Shown: in pieces, positions 1 through 10,405 of the stretch
Layout of the letters: the number at the start of each line of letters is the position of its first letter
How positions within the stretch are numbered: the stretch's first letter is position 1
DNA from: Asterella californica
Lineage: Eukaryota > Streptophyta > Marchantiopsida > Marchantiales > Aytoniaceae
Assembly (NCBI GenBank): GCA_036924285.1
Contig: JAYKYS010000002.1
Location: forward strand, 49,119,501-49,183,500
Reading direction: 5' to 3'
Length of the DNA: 64,000 nt
Translations under genes and position numbers: made by a program
Notes under the pieces: generated by a model
Seen by the model: the letters and a program-made list of their open reading frames with translations, nothing else
Database searches by the model: none
What the model was told of the DNA's origin: nothing

Positions 1-919
1 ACTCACAACTTGTCGTAAATGTGTCACGTCCTTTCATGATCAGGGAGCATCCAAATTCTCTGGATTCGAGCCTCAGTTTATGCGTAATCTTTTCCGCGTC
101 TTACCCAAGAATCTACTGGCAACAAACTCAGTGTGATAAAACTTGCCATTCTTTCTTTACACCTCTGGCTACTCCTGTATTATATTACCTTTTCGAGACC
201 CATGGCTTTTCTTGGTGTAGTTAGTGTCAAGTCGTAGATAGAAGTTCTGTACTCCCAATAAAAAAGGCAGGTTACAGCAAGAGAGGCAGTGGACGTTGAA
301 ATATCGAAGGGAGGAAACACCGCTCTGTTTCTTACTCGTCAGTACGAGTCGGGATTCCGAGTAATCTAGTAGTAACGTAGGATTCAAGAAAAAAAGAAAA
401 AAAGTAGGTCATGTAGGCACTTCCTGGAGAGAGTTTGTATGTCAGTTGTTCGGCTCAATGTGGGTGAGGAAGAACCTTGTGAATCCCAAATGTTCAGCGT
501 GTTTGGAGAGCCCAGCACGTTATGTGCGACAGTCCGTCCATCAGAAGCACACTGCCGTATTAGCGAATTGGCCTGTGTAGAAGCGATTTGTTAATATCTA
601 TTGCAGTTACCTGAGATGCATGTGGAACTGAATAGTGTAAATTGGCCCTTCTAGCATAGAAGCCGGAATTCCGAGGAGGAACGTCCATTTTCAGCATTTT
701 CTTGGTGTGTTGTGTCATGGAAAATCCTGATCCAAAACCTTTGTTGGAAAGAACAGCTCAATAACATGAACCTTGGGATATGTGGGTACACTGATTGTTT
801 TTCCTCTTCTCTGTAAGCCCTTACAGCTTCACCATGTACACTTTTCTGCCGCCCCTTACAGAGCGAAGTGATTCTGGAACTGGAAGAAATTAAACAGCCA
901 ACCAGTACTACCGATCAAA
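1..919. other. unassigned sequence at left edge
   Basis: No recognisable gene, RNA or repeat is visible here. A 51-codon open frame starts at 439 (ATG) and ends at 594, but its product resembles nothing I recognise and it has no partner exons. I do not call it a gene. Confidence 0.4.
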
Positions 920-2335
920 TATGGACCTCAAAATTTTTTTTCTTTTCTAAAGTTGCATTTCCTCTATATCCGGTACATATGATGCAGCTATGGCATCAGT
1001 TGGTGACTATTCATTGTATTCATACGAGGAATGCCCATCCGACTTAGTTGAATTAAGCTAAGCCAAAAGCTTGATACTGTCCAAGTTATATACGTAGATT
1101 GGAATTGTTGATCCTGACCCATTTGGGCACTCCAAGTGAAAAAGTAGAAGATAGTTCAACACAATGTGAAAACTTAGCAAATAAATAGTTTGAACTGAGT
1201 TAAGTTTTGTCTAATATCGGCTTACGTACATAATCGATACTGATTCTCTTTCTCAAAATGTTGTTAGCAGCAAGGTATTGTACGAAACAAAGTTACTGAG
1301 AATTGACCACATTTTTATTTCAATTAAGAACTTTTGCTTTGATAAATTCTGAGAATTGCCTGGAATGGTTTATTAAACTAGATTGATAGACTGTATTTAC
1401 TTGATGCCTCATTATGTGTATAATAAGAGACATAAAACTATTGATGATTAATGAGCTGTTTCATCCGTGTGTAAAAGTAGAGAAAAGAGAATAGGACCTT
1501 TCTATAAAAAGAGAATATAATACCTTGGTGTAGAAAACCATGAAATTCTATTCTTACGTTTTGCTAATAAACTAATGAAATACATACAAATGCAAATACT
1601 CACTCGTTTATTTCAAATCCAATGAAAAGCGACGAATTGGATACCAAACGGGTGGAAAGAGCAAATCAAACCGAACAATTGCAAGTGAAGAGCTCAAATT
1701 TGAGTTATACATCATATATTTCATTCAAAGAATCAAAGTTTCAAAAATTCAAAAATTTGTATAAACTGTTCAGTTTCTTGATTATTTGAAAGGAAACTCG
1801 CTAAAGAGGTTTGTTTGTTACCAGAATGCTCATAGCATTATTGAGTTCAACCGTTTATATAAATTGTTCTTAGATTCTATTGTTCTAAAGCTTAAAGTTT
1901 TTCTGATTGTTACTTCCATCGTATCTAAAAGCAAAAGAGTAATAAGCAGAGTTTGAATTTAATTGAATTCAAGTATTAAAATTAGAACTTACATGTCTTC
2001 AAAAGTTAACGTTCAAGTCAAAACTCTTCTAATAATTTGAATACTACCATAATATCATAGTAACCTAGAGTAAACTTACCAACTCAACTAGTGTGTTGTT
2101 TTAGCCCTCCATGTGATCAAGATCTCATTCTGACCACTGGCTGTAGTTGGCCTAAGCGCAATAGTTTTTAACGGTATTGAATTTGTTGTATTTGAAAACA
2201 AATTATGTTAAATCGATAAATTAAACCAAAATTTACTATTAGTTGTTAGACGGAATTGGGGTGGATTTCTAGTTGGCTTGTGGTATTTTTAACGATCATG
2301 TGGGTAGCCTTGACTTGCTGTTGCTCATAAGAGAT
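920..2335 (-). repeat. left arm of a 1.4-kb dispersed repeat (inverted relative to 51.7-53.0 kb)
   Basis: Reverse-complementing this stretch gives a sequence that aligns along almost its whole length with 51655-53020. There are many substitutions and small indels, perhaps three quarters identity by eye. On the minus strand, 2088-2190 corresponds to a terminal exon of the other copy and keeps the C-terminal pattern TTASG-N-WR-KTTH-stop (stop at 2088-2090). Here the splice acceptor CAG has become CAA, so this copy looks decayed. The homology runs about 1.1 kb beyond the stop codon. That points to duplication of a genomic or transposon block, not to protein conservation alone. The protein family is not recognised. 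Confidence 0.75.
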
Positions 2336-2512
2336 CGAAGCAAAGTTCAAATCATTACAATCATAGTCACTGGGCTCGAGCTACGACTGAAACATTGGTG
2401 AGGATTGGAGACTTGGATTAGTCGATGGTTGTCCTAATCATGGATCACGAATCAAAAATTAACATTAATGTCTAAGGATGAATCTAACCTTGACATCTTG
2501 AATGCGCTCCTC

Positions 2513-4068
2513 TTAACCTCCATTCACATCCATCATTGTACCAATATCTGATCGTTGTATATCTGCAACCAGATCACGCATATCTACTATCTGCACATCA
2601 ACCATCTCCTTCGGTTGTGAAGGATCGTCCTCCATTATCTGTTCAAGAAGAATAGTTTCCTGTTGAACACTATCTTCTTGAGCTAGCTTCCTTGAAGAAG
2701 TATCTTGTTGGTCCTTCTTCTCGCACTGCATCGTGGATGCAATATCCAACTTGAGCTCGTCTGGATCCACGTGCTCATCCAGATCATCCCTATGGAGATC
2801 ATGTTCAATCTCCTCCATCCTAGCACCATAATTTGTAGCTTTGATAGTTACAACTGCATGTGTCGCAAAGTAATCATCCACCAATCTCTTCATCCTTCCT
2901 TTACCAACGTTGGCTTGAAGGAGACTACTTGCACTTCTGAACCCAACATTTCCATCCTCCCAAGAAATAACCTCTCGTTGCAAAGACTCTGCAAAGTCGA
3001 TGCAGTCGTCTCGCTGATGGTCAGTACCATCACACACAGACAGTGATGTACCCAAGTTGGTTTGGGTACAAGCTCCATCTTGGTCGACGATCTCTTATCC
3101 TCCAACCTAGTAACCTTAGCTTGGAGATCTTGCATCTTTTGTTGTAGGTCCTCGATGGTTGGATCCTTCTCTTCTACAACCACAACTGGAGGTTGAACTT
3201 CAAATACTACTCGAACTGGTGTGGTAGTCAACGATACATGTGTCAACCTTGTAGCCCTTTCTTTTGTCTGTCTCCGGACAATAAGCTCAACAGCTTCATG
3301 CACAACCTCCCAGTTCCTTGTCAATCCTTCTTCTTCCTCCCCATCTTCCAGAAGTAGCTCTAACTGTTCTTGCCATGGTTCATCAGCAGCTTGAAAAAAT
3401 AACTCCGTCTTGTAGATTTCCAAAGTTAGCTTGTCCACCCGAGGTAGTTGAGAGAATTGTCTCTCAAATTCCTTTAACAGCTCTGTAGGCTGTAAACCTT
3501 TGCTGGATCCGTTGACCCATCCCAAAAATGATTTCTTGGTTACTCGATCTGAGTTTTCCAAGAAATACTCCTCCATCAACGCATGTGAAAATGTATCTCA
3601 GTTCTTCCCAAAATGCTTTGTTAGACCCTTCACATGCTCCTTTATCTCAAACATCGCAGCGAGTTCGAACGTCTCGAGCATCTCTTTCTCCGGTACTTGA
3701 TCCAAATCCATCTCCATCTTGTAACATCTCAAGTACTCAGAGATGTCTCTCCCACCAAATAGATAGAACTTGTCGATCATCCTTCCAAGCACCTTCTTCC
3801 CCAAAGCTTTCTTTTGTTGGTTCCCTTGCTCTTGTTGTAAAAACAAAGTGAAGGCTTGAAATAAACGTGCAGTTGCTGCATCCAACTGCACCCCTAGTAT
3901 CCCTTCTGATCCATCCATCTCGTCCCATCCTCTCATGATCCCAATCGTCTACAAATCCATCATCCCAGGTCTGCAGCATCCTCCCGAACAACAATATCCG
4001 TCCTCATTCTCGTCCATGATTGTTGATCTCCTCTTCCAATTCAAACACAAAAATTTCCACCCTAGACC
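2513..4068 (-). pseudogene. gag of a Ty3/gypsy element (family C), decayed
   Basis: Overlapping minus-strand frames at 3598-3936, 2890-3579 and 2513-3055 align in order with the gag of element B in this window. Shared blocks are LDAAT-F-QAF-F near the N-terminus, VPEKEM-E-FELA, DRVTKKSFLGWV, the DKLTLE-KTELFFQAAD segment and the EQLELLLED helix. A retroviral-type zinc knuckle near 3010-3050 is split between two frames (CDGTDHQRDDC is readable in one), so at least two frameshifts break the protein. Gag would form the retrotransposon particle and bind RNA. The initiator region lies just downstream (minus strand) of a primer-binding site at 4069-4086, as expected for the first gene after the 5' LTR. 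No protease or pol follows below 2513; the element is cut there. Confidence 0.85.
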
Positions 4069-4086
4069 TTCACGTCGAGTTCACCA
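4069..4086 (-). promoter_or_regulatory. retrotransposon primer-binding site (tRNA-Trp-like)
   Basis: On the minus strand, TGGTGAACTCGACGTGAA lies 9 nt after the LTR end CCGACA. Element B has the same 18-mer at 34710. It begins with the TGG expected from a tRNA CCA end. From memory it matches the 3' end of plant nuclear tRNA-Trp with one difference. The position is directly seen; the tRNA identity is recalled, not checked. Confidence 0.75.
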
Positions 4087-4095
4087 TCGATATCG

Positions 4096-4368
4096 TGTCG
4101 GATATTACATGAAGGATGTCCAAGAAAATGCAAGATTCTTGGCTGAGGAGATGTTGTGTGCTGAAACAGAGACAAGACAAAAAAAACAACCATAAAAACG
4201 AACGCTACGATATATACACTCCAAATGTATGTACACTGCCGGTTCTTTCTCCTAAGAACACAAAATTGAAAAATAGACCAGAGTGGTCTGTAACCTGCTT
4301 CAAAACCCTTAAAAACAACCCCTTATTCTCAACCCTGACCCAAAAACACCGAAGCCTAGCTCAAAACA
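4096..4368 (-). repeat. family-C LTR, 3' part only
   Basis: This stretch matches 8301-8575 closely in the same orientation, including the terminal TGTCGG (the minus-strand LTR end is CCGACA), the GTTGTGTGCTGAA block and the CCAAATGTATGTACACTGC block. It is the last 270 bp or so of the 5' LTR belonging to the gag at 2513-4068. Homology stops abruptly at about 4368, where a different sequence begins, so the LTR is truncated by insertion or deletion. Confidence 0.85.
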
Positions 4369-4371
4369 AAA

Positions 4372-4672
4372 GACGTAATTCTGACTCAGAAGACGACCTT
4401 CGTGACTCAGACAGACCTGGATCGTCGAGAAGATCATCTCCACCACCTGGACCTGAGGAAGATAGAAGTTGGCAGTCGCACCAACCGACAGTCGACATGG
4501 CTTCCTACACTCGACAAAAATACCATCCGTACGACGATGATGTTGACACGGACGACTTCATCACGATGTTCGAGACCATCTCTCGATCCAACAAGGAAGA
4601 TGTTGATGTTGACAGACTCCGTGTATTTCCCAGTTTGATCGTAGAGAATGGAAAGAAGTGAATGAGTAAGAT
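4372..4672 (+). pseudogene. gag fragment of a second gypsy family (probably element-A type)
   Basis: The plus-strand frame reads a Ser/Asp/Arg/Pro-rich stretch, then YDDDVDTDDFITMFETISR, then EDVDVDRLRVFPSLI. This is the usual start of a plant gypsy capsid domain: an acidic run followed by F--FE-I--A---ED---RL--FP. The frame stops after about 95 residues, where the conserved W of the capsid would follow, and no further capsid sequence is seen. The DNA carries the same GAAGAC-rich composition as element A at 31.9-45.8 kb, which suggests but does not prove that origin. It abuts the truncated family-C LTR. Confidence 0.6.
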
Positions 4673-5711
4673 GCTGGATGATGGTGTAATAATGACCGTA
4701 ACATAAAGCCGGCTACTGCCCCTTCCGATGCCGATTGTTTCCTCGAGACCTTCTACTAACTGCAACAAATAGAGGATTACAGACTATTAGTGTCTGAGTA
4801 CCAAAGGGCGAACATCATTCAAGTTTCGAAACAGCCAAACTACAGCCAGACTTCGCCTGATAGAGCTCTTTTAGCACCTGTGAGAATTTCCGCTACGGGA
4901 CAACGGCACGCCACAGACATTTTAAGGGAACTGATAAAATTTCCAGTAGGGTTTCAGCGGGTGAAAAAAGAGCTGCTCTGCGACTTCAACGATTCCCTAA
5001 ACACTCTTAAACTCTGGATCAGAAATCGTGCCACGGTTCCAAATCTTGCTGCAGTGACGTTGATTACATCGTCTGCTACACGATTTATAAAATCACGGGA
5101 GCGCGCAGAATTTCTCGGCAATTGAACATGCGTGCATCATCAAAATTCAGCTAGCCAGCTCATTTTCAAAACTGCACTGCATCTAAAGCTCTGATCCGAG
5201 GTGCACAAGAGCTCCCTCCACTTTCTTCACCGGGGACAATTGAAGAAAAGAGGTGCCGTCATCCTTAGCCTGGCTAAACTGACACATCCGAGACTTCAAC
5301 TCATCCCCAAATTAAAGCGACGTAACTCAGGCTTTGTCCAGCGCCTAAATTCGGTGCTAAAAGTGATCCGAGTTCAACACATCGTGTCGAGTATGGAGGG
5401 GTTAAAAGCTGCACTCCGTGACTATCTGTCTGACTACAAAAGTCAGACAGATACCCATCTCTAAACGAGAGCAAACAGCACCGTGTGACAGCGTATGAAA
5501 CGATCGGACCCCACAGATACCATTCTTCTCACTGTGCCGCACTCAAAACAGAGCAGCAACTTTGAAGTGAACAAAAAGCCACATAAAAGCGAGTAGGAAC
5601 GCCCCGTGAACGGGCGAGTGAAAGAATTGGCCCGCGCTGCGCCTCCTGAGTAGCGGCCTGAGAACTGGCTTGATAACCGCGTAGCACCACTGGGGAAATC
5701 CTAGCACTCAC
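4673..5711. other. unassigned sequence between gag scrap and PLD exon
   Basis: Two plus-strand open frames (4790-5125 and 5201-5464) are present, but neither resembles a known family and neither has supporting splice structure. The composition is less AT-rich than the intergenic DNA to the right, so this may be captured or old coding DNA. I do not see the second exon of the PLD fragment that begins at 5819. Confidence 0.4.
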
Positions 5712-5819
5712 CTTACGGAGCATCCATGGAGCATTACCCGTGGTTCGGTCCGCATCAACCAACCCATCTGCTTCATAAATTGTTACATGGAGCGTGCCGT
5801 GTACCAAATAGTTCGCCAT
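5712..5819 (-). pseudogene. first exon of a phospholipase D alpha-like gene (isolated fragment)
   Basis: The minus-strand frame starts with ATG at 5819 and reads MANYLVHGTLHVTIYEADGL, followed by a segment ending in APWMLRK. This is the N-terminal strand of the C2 domain that opens plant PLD alpha enzymes (typically MA--L-HG-LH-TI-EA--L). It runs exactly 36 codons to a good donor site (AAG|GTGAGT at 5712/5711), a phase-0 junction. PLD hydrolyses phosphatidylcholine to phosphatidic acid and its C2 domain binds calcium and membranes. None of the catalytic HKD exons is visible at lower coordinates, so only exon 1 is present. The next segment to the right is a fragment of an unrelated gene on the same strand, which suggests capture by a transposon or extensive deletion. 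Confidence 0.75.
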
Positions 5820-6289
5820 AACTGTTCTGTCGGCCCCTCCTCGTTCAGCCCTGCACGCCTACAGCCCAGTACAAATCAAATTCCAGTGAAATCTCACTGG
5901 TGAACTATACGTTCCCATGAACGTCAGGGCTGGCTCCACTGATATCGCACTGCTAACTTGAGAATTCTCCAAACACAAAGAGAGCAGCTGTGAGGATCGC
6001 GGATGCACCTGAAATCGATCAACCCCAACTCACCAGTCAGTCAATCATACTAAATTCTACAATTCCTTCTTGGAAACCTGAAAAAAATGATATACGGGAG
6101 TTCCAATCCAATCCAAATGTACCGATCTAATCAGCTATGCTAGAACACTGAGATAGCCGGGGCTTCCCAGATTGGAGCTTTAGATCCCCCTCATATGGCG
6201 TACACACTCTACAGTTCAAACTGACACTCCAGTCGGCAAAACGCGGAATCAGTTGTGAACCCCCGTTGACTCCTACGCCGTTGGATATT
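5820..6289. other. spacer between the two captured gene fragments
   Basis: No ORF or repeat is recognised. If the PLD exon kept its own upstream DNA, its promoter and 5' UTR would lie here, but no convincing TATA element is seen on the minus strand. Confidence 0.35.
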
Positions 6290-6703
6290 TAATACGGGGA
6301 CCACCAGGACAGCGTGAGAAAAGGAAACTCCAAGGCCAAGGCGCTATAAAAAGGGGAATCGAGCAAGGATCTAATGAATTCGACGGCGTCGTCTATAGTC
6401 TGCTTCTTCTCTCTGCTGAAGCCGTACTCCCTAGGCTGCACCGGCTTAGCTATCTCTTTTCACGTAGCGTTGCTGCCAGTCTTGGAGGAAGTCCATGGAG
6501 CCAATCATGACCAACATCGGAGGCAAGGACAAGGCGGAAATGTCCTCGGCGGTTGGGGCCAAAGACGCTGCACGCTTGATGACTTCGATCCGATCCAACC
6601 GGAAGGAACGCGGTCCAAGACGAGTCAGAGAGCTTGAGGGAGAGGAAATATGCATCTGGTATCTTGATCTCCAGCAGTAAGAATACTTGTAACGAAACGT
6701 CAC
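6290..6703 (-). pseudogene. carboxylesterase (alpha/beta-hydrolase fold-3, CXE/GID1-like) C-terminal fragment
   Basis: The minus-strand frame from about 6680 reads LGPRSFRL, then LSLPPMLVMIGSMDFLQDWQ followed by QRYVK. That is the plant carboxylesterase block N-LGPRSP ... LPP-LV--G--D-L-DWQ-RY, which carries the catalytic Asp of the Ser-Asp-His triad. Near 6450 the frame shifts by one nucleotide. The next frame continues through a stretch ending in EKKQTIDDAVEFIRSLL, the usual final helix, to a stop near 6290. The segment that should carry the catalytic His is degenerate. The N-terminal half with HGGG and GDSAG is absent. The family includes esterases acting on plant metabolites and the gibberellin receptor GID1; the fragment cannot decide between them. 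Confidence 0.7.
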
Positions 6704-8300
6704 GATTCGTTTAATGTAGTTCGAGCCTCAGACTAGAACAGAGTACCAAGAAATGCACGGGACTGGAATGATCACAAAAGATCCATTGCACATCCGGCCA
6801 TTCATGATATCCAAATTGTAACATGGTCCGTTAATAGTTGTCAAGTTGTTATACATCTAACAGACTATTATCTATAATAGAATCCTTGCATAAATTATCT
6901 ACAATAATCGCATCCTTCCCTAAATTCTCAGAAACATACTCGCTATCAAGTAAGCACGCCTGCATAATCACCCATAAAGGAAGGGTAAGATAATAAATTA
7001 AATCACCCAAAACTTAATGATTATTTGAGATAGACCTCGTTCCTATTATCACGCGATGTATAGGTGTATATGCATCTCAAACGACTTAGCCCAAGATAGA
7101 TGAAAAAAGAACAAAAGATATGAAAAAAAAGAAAAGACATAATGGATTGGTTCCAGAAGGTAGAATGGACTCACTGATTATTTTCATCGTTCGAATTTTT
7201 CTTTTCATTTCAGATTGAACATCTGCTTTTTTGCCAGGAGGGGTCGCTTTGTCGAATATATATGCATATTTTAAGCATAAAAAAGAGGAGGTCAGGTTAA
7301 CTTCGTAACAATTAAAAAGAACGTATTGCAATGGACGGATACGTGCAAACAAAGATATTAATCGAAGAGAGTTGGATCTGAAAAATCTATCTGTTAGATA
7401 AACATTTTAGACTGAATTTTAATTTAAATTATTTTATAAATATTAAACATTATCATAATCACAAGCTGCAATGAATCTTAAGAGAACCCATAAGTACAGA
7501 ACTTTAGCAATTAAAAATAAATTTCTTGATGTGTAATGCATGCATATTTCAGTTGATGTGCATTTAGAAAATCGATCGGCTTTCTCTAACTCTTCCATCG
7601 AACAAAATTAGACATAAATTAATGTGTTCACCAGATAACATCATTTGTTTAACAGTGCTCCAGACTTATACTATCCAGATTTATACCCTTAGTAGCGCTT
7701 CAATCCCTGCTTCACTTCGACTTGGACTAGGCTGGCCCCTTCGGAGAAATATGTGGAGCACCAAGTTGCCTAAGGATAGAACACTAGATTTCTCTTAAAC
7801 GTACCGTGAATGCGGAACGCTTTCGTCTATTCTGCACTAGTGCATTCACTTGATGTGGATGCTAGAGAGAGTTTATCACCGGATTTCTGAAATGGACTTT
7901 ATGCTAGAGGATTAAATCATCTTCGGGTTGTCGGGGTCACTGGTACGAATTCGATGAGGTCTTCTAAGTCCAGGGGTAGCGAGATGACATCAAAGATACT
8001 CCAAGTCGGTACCAAATCTTTTGTAGAAGATTATAGATCTTGTCATATGATTTACTTGGGTCAAAAAATCAAGTGAAATTGATACCATGAGGAGATACTT
8101 ACGGCGTTTTGAAGTTCAAGGGGACCGGAGAACGACAATGGTGATATATCAGGCTTCACGTGTCAGAACGAGGTGATTCTAGAAGTAACTGTGGAGTGAC
8201 TTTGGGTGGAGGTGTCAAAAGCTGACTGTGAGGCCGAGTCAGTGACCGTCCATACAGATGAATCTACAAAGGTTTGTGAACTAATCTTCTTGCGTTATCG
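6704..8300. other. AT-rich intergenic sequence
   Basis: The stretch has many short A/T runs and no recognisable gene. The only longer open frames are low-complexity and unsupported. Its right end is the boundary of the family-C LTR at 8301. Confidence 0.5.
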
Positions 8301-10314
8301 TGTCGGATTTTGCGTGAAGGATGTCTAAGAAAACGTGAGGTTCCTGACTTTGGAGATGTTGTGTGCTGAACAGAGACAAGACAGAGAAATACAACCACGA
8401 AAACGAATGCTGCAATATATACCAACTCCAAATGTATGTACACTGCATATTCTTTCTTCTTAAGAACACAAAACTGAGAAACAGACTAGAGCGGTCTATA
8501 ATCTACTTCAAAGCTCCTAAAACGAACCCCTGAATCTCAACCCTAACCCAAAACCACCGAAGTGTAGCTCAAAGTAAGAGAAACTTCTCTTTGCTAACAA
8601 ACAGAGCTGCACCAATATCACACGATTGAAACCCAAGTCCAAACCACATCCATGTACAAGCTCTTAGCCAAAGCTAGCTACCACAAGCTATATATAGTCA
8701 ACTAGATCTCTAACGAACTCCAAAGGATGAAAAACCGTAGCGAAAGAACCGAAAGAACCTATCTGAGAACTTCCTCCTTTCGCCAAACAGTCTTCAGATG
8801 TCGATAGGGTCTCCTTCCTTGACTCCGTTGGTCCAAGAAATCTTCATATCCAACTCTCGACAATCAAGATATCGTCGATTTTAGGTCGTAGATGACCGAA
8901 CCTTCAAAAACTCCTCCCTACGGCATAAAACTGCACACACCGCTCAAACGGATGGCTTGATCTGATATCTGTCTTCTCTGACAGGTATTTCTAGCTATTA
9001 TTAGCTAGAATTACCTGCCAAAGAGACCCAATGAGACTCCAAACAAGCCGTTTGGAGTTCCCCTTGCAAAATCACGCAAGAAATTTGGTCGCAGGTTGTA
9101 AAATAATTGACGTAAATGGACTCCCTGCGACTCAAATCGCTCACCACACCCAAACCAACAATCCAATCTACACATGGTCTTCTCCTATGCGTAGATGAAG
9201 ACTCCCTGATCGCGTAGGCACCAAGAACGAAGAGCTTGGCTCACTGATCGCGAAGAACAAACCAATCTCAGGTCGCAGACGAACGAAAATTTGAAGTAAA
9301 TGTTTCCCCTGCGAGCCAATTTCACTCAGAACTCCCAAACCGCCCGATGAAACTTCGTATCGTCTTCAATTTCCTGAAGAACTCGTTGTTCTAATCCCGA
9401 TGGATCCAAGGACTGCAAGTTTGGAGTCCGGAACGACCTGAAAACTGTTACTGAAATCTCTCAAATCCTCTTCCTACGTCTCAATTTCTCCCAGAACACA
9501 TCCCTCGATCCGTCTCTTCACGAACCGTCTTAACCCACACGTAGCCTGCACAGATCTGAACCCAATGACACCTTGCGCGCATGCATTGGACTTCTCAATT
9601 CTCCAAAATGTCCATCAACATGTCGTAAGAACAAGAGAGTCTTTTAAGCAGGGCCCTTACGTCATAGTACGTACAAGAATTCTCCAATAATCAGGAAGCA
9701 GGCCCTTTGCGTTCTTAGTACAGCACTTGGAGTCGCAAATACCCAATCAACAGAATAAACTAAGGTCTAGCTTGATTTTCTCTTCTTTCGAGTCGCATAA
9801 CTTTTCCACTAGGGATCCAACTGAAGTAGACAAGATGCCCATTGAAAGTTGACAATGAGTTCTACCCATCGATGCGATGAAAGCGAAGATCCAAAGTCGT
9901 GTCAAAAGTCCGTAAGCTGGGGCCTAGCTTGTTTTACCCATCTTTCAAATCTTATAACTTCTCCACTAGGCGTCCAAACGATGTGACGAAGTGCCTATGG
10001 AGTGCTAACAAAGAGCTCTATCCACTGATGCGATGAAAGCGAAGATCTGAGTCGTGCCAAAAGCACGTAAGCTGGGGTCTAGCTTGTTTTATCCATCTTT
10101 TGAGTCTTGTAACTTCTCCACTAGGCGTCCAAACGAAGTAGACGAAGTGCCTATAGAGTGCTGACAAAGAGCTCTATCCACTGATGCGATGAAAGTGGAG
10201 ATCCAAAATTGTGCCAAAAGTTCATAAGCTGGAGCCTAGCTTGCTTTCCCCATAAGTGTCTTTGGAGCGACAAGCATTGAAGTCTGAATTTCAGATAAGA
10301 GCCGGTCTATGACA
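8301..10314 (-). repeat. family-C LTR (2.0 kb), minus orientation, 3' LTR of the adjacent pol
   Basis: On the minus strand the LTR starts TGTCATAG at 10314 and ends AATCCGACA at 8301, giving TGTC...GACA termini. It is preceded by a polypurine tract at 10321-10331 and the pol remnant at 10406-13205, so it is a 3' LTR. Parts recur at 4096-4368 and, in opposite orientation, at 22701-24355. Its internal sequence contains near-repeats of a GCTGGGGCCTAGCTTG block spaced by about 160-180 bp at 9910-10250. Confidence 0.85.
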
Positions 10315-10320
10315 CGAAAT

Positions 10321-10331
10321 CCACCCCCTCT
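10321..10331 (-). promoter_or_regulatory. polypurine tract of the family-C element
   Basis: The minus strand reads AGAGGGGGTGG just before the LTR start. It is nearly identical to the tract before the 3' LTR of element B (AGAGGGGGT at 40647-40655). It would prime plus-strand DNA synthesis. Confidence 0.7.
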
Positions 10332-10405
10332 AATCTTGTGCATCCTCCGGTATGCACCAGAGATACCAACCAAGGAGTGGACCGGCACGCACCTCGTCAT
10401 ACATC

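Noticed and set aside
6343..6637. TATA-like CTATAAAAAG followed by an ATG at 6374 and an 87-codon plus-strand frame.
   Set aside because: The minus strand of the same bases reads as the C-terminal end of a carboxylesterase, so the TATA-like string and frame are by-products.
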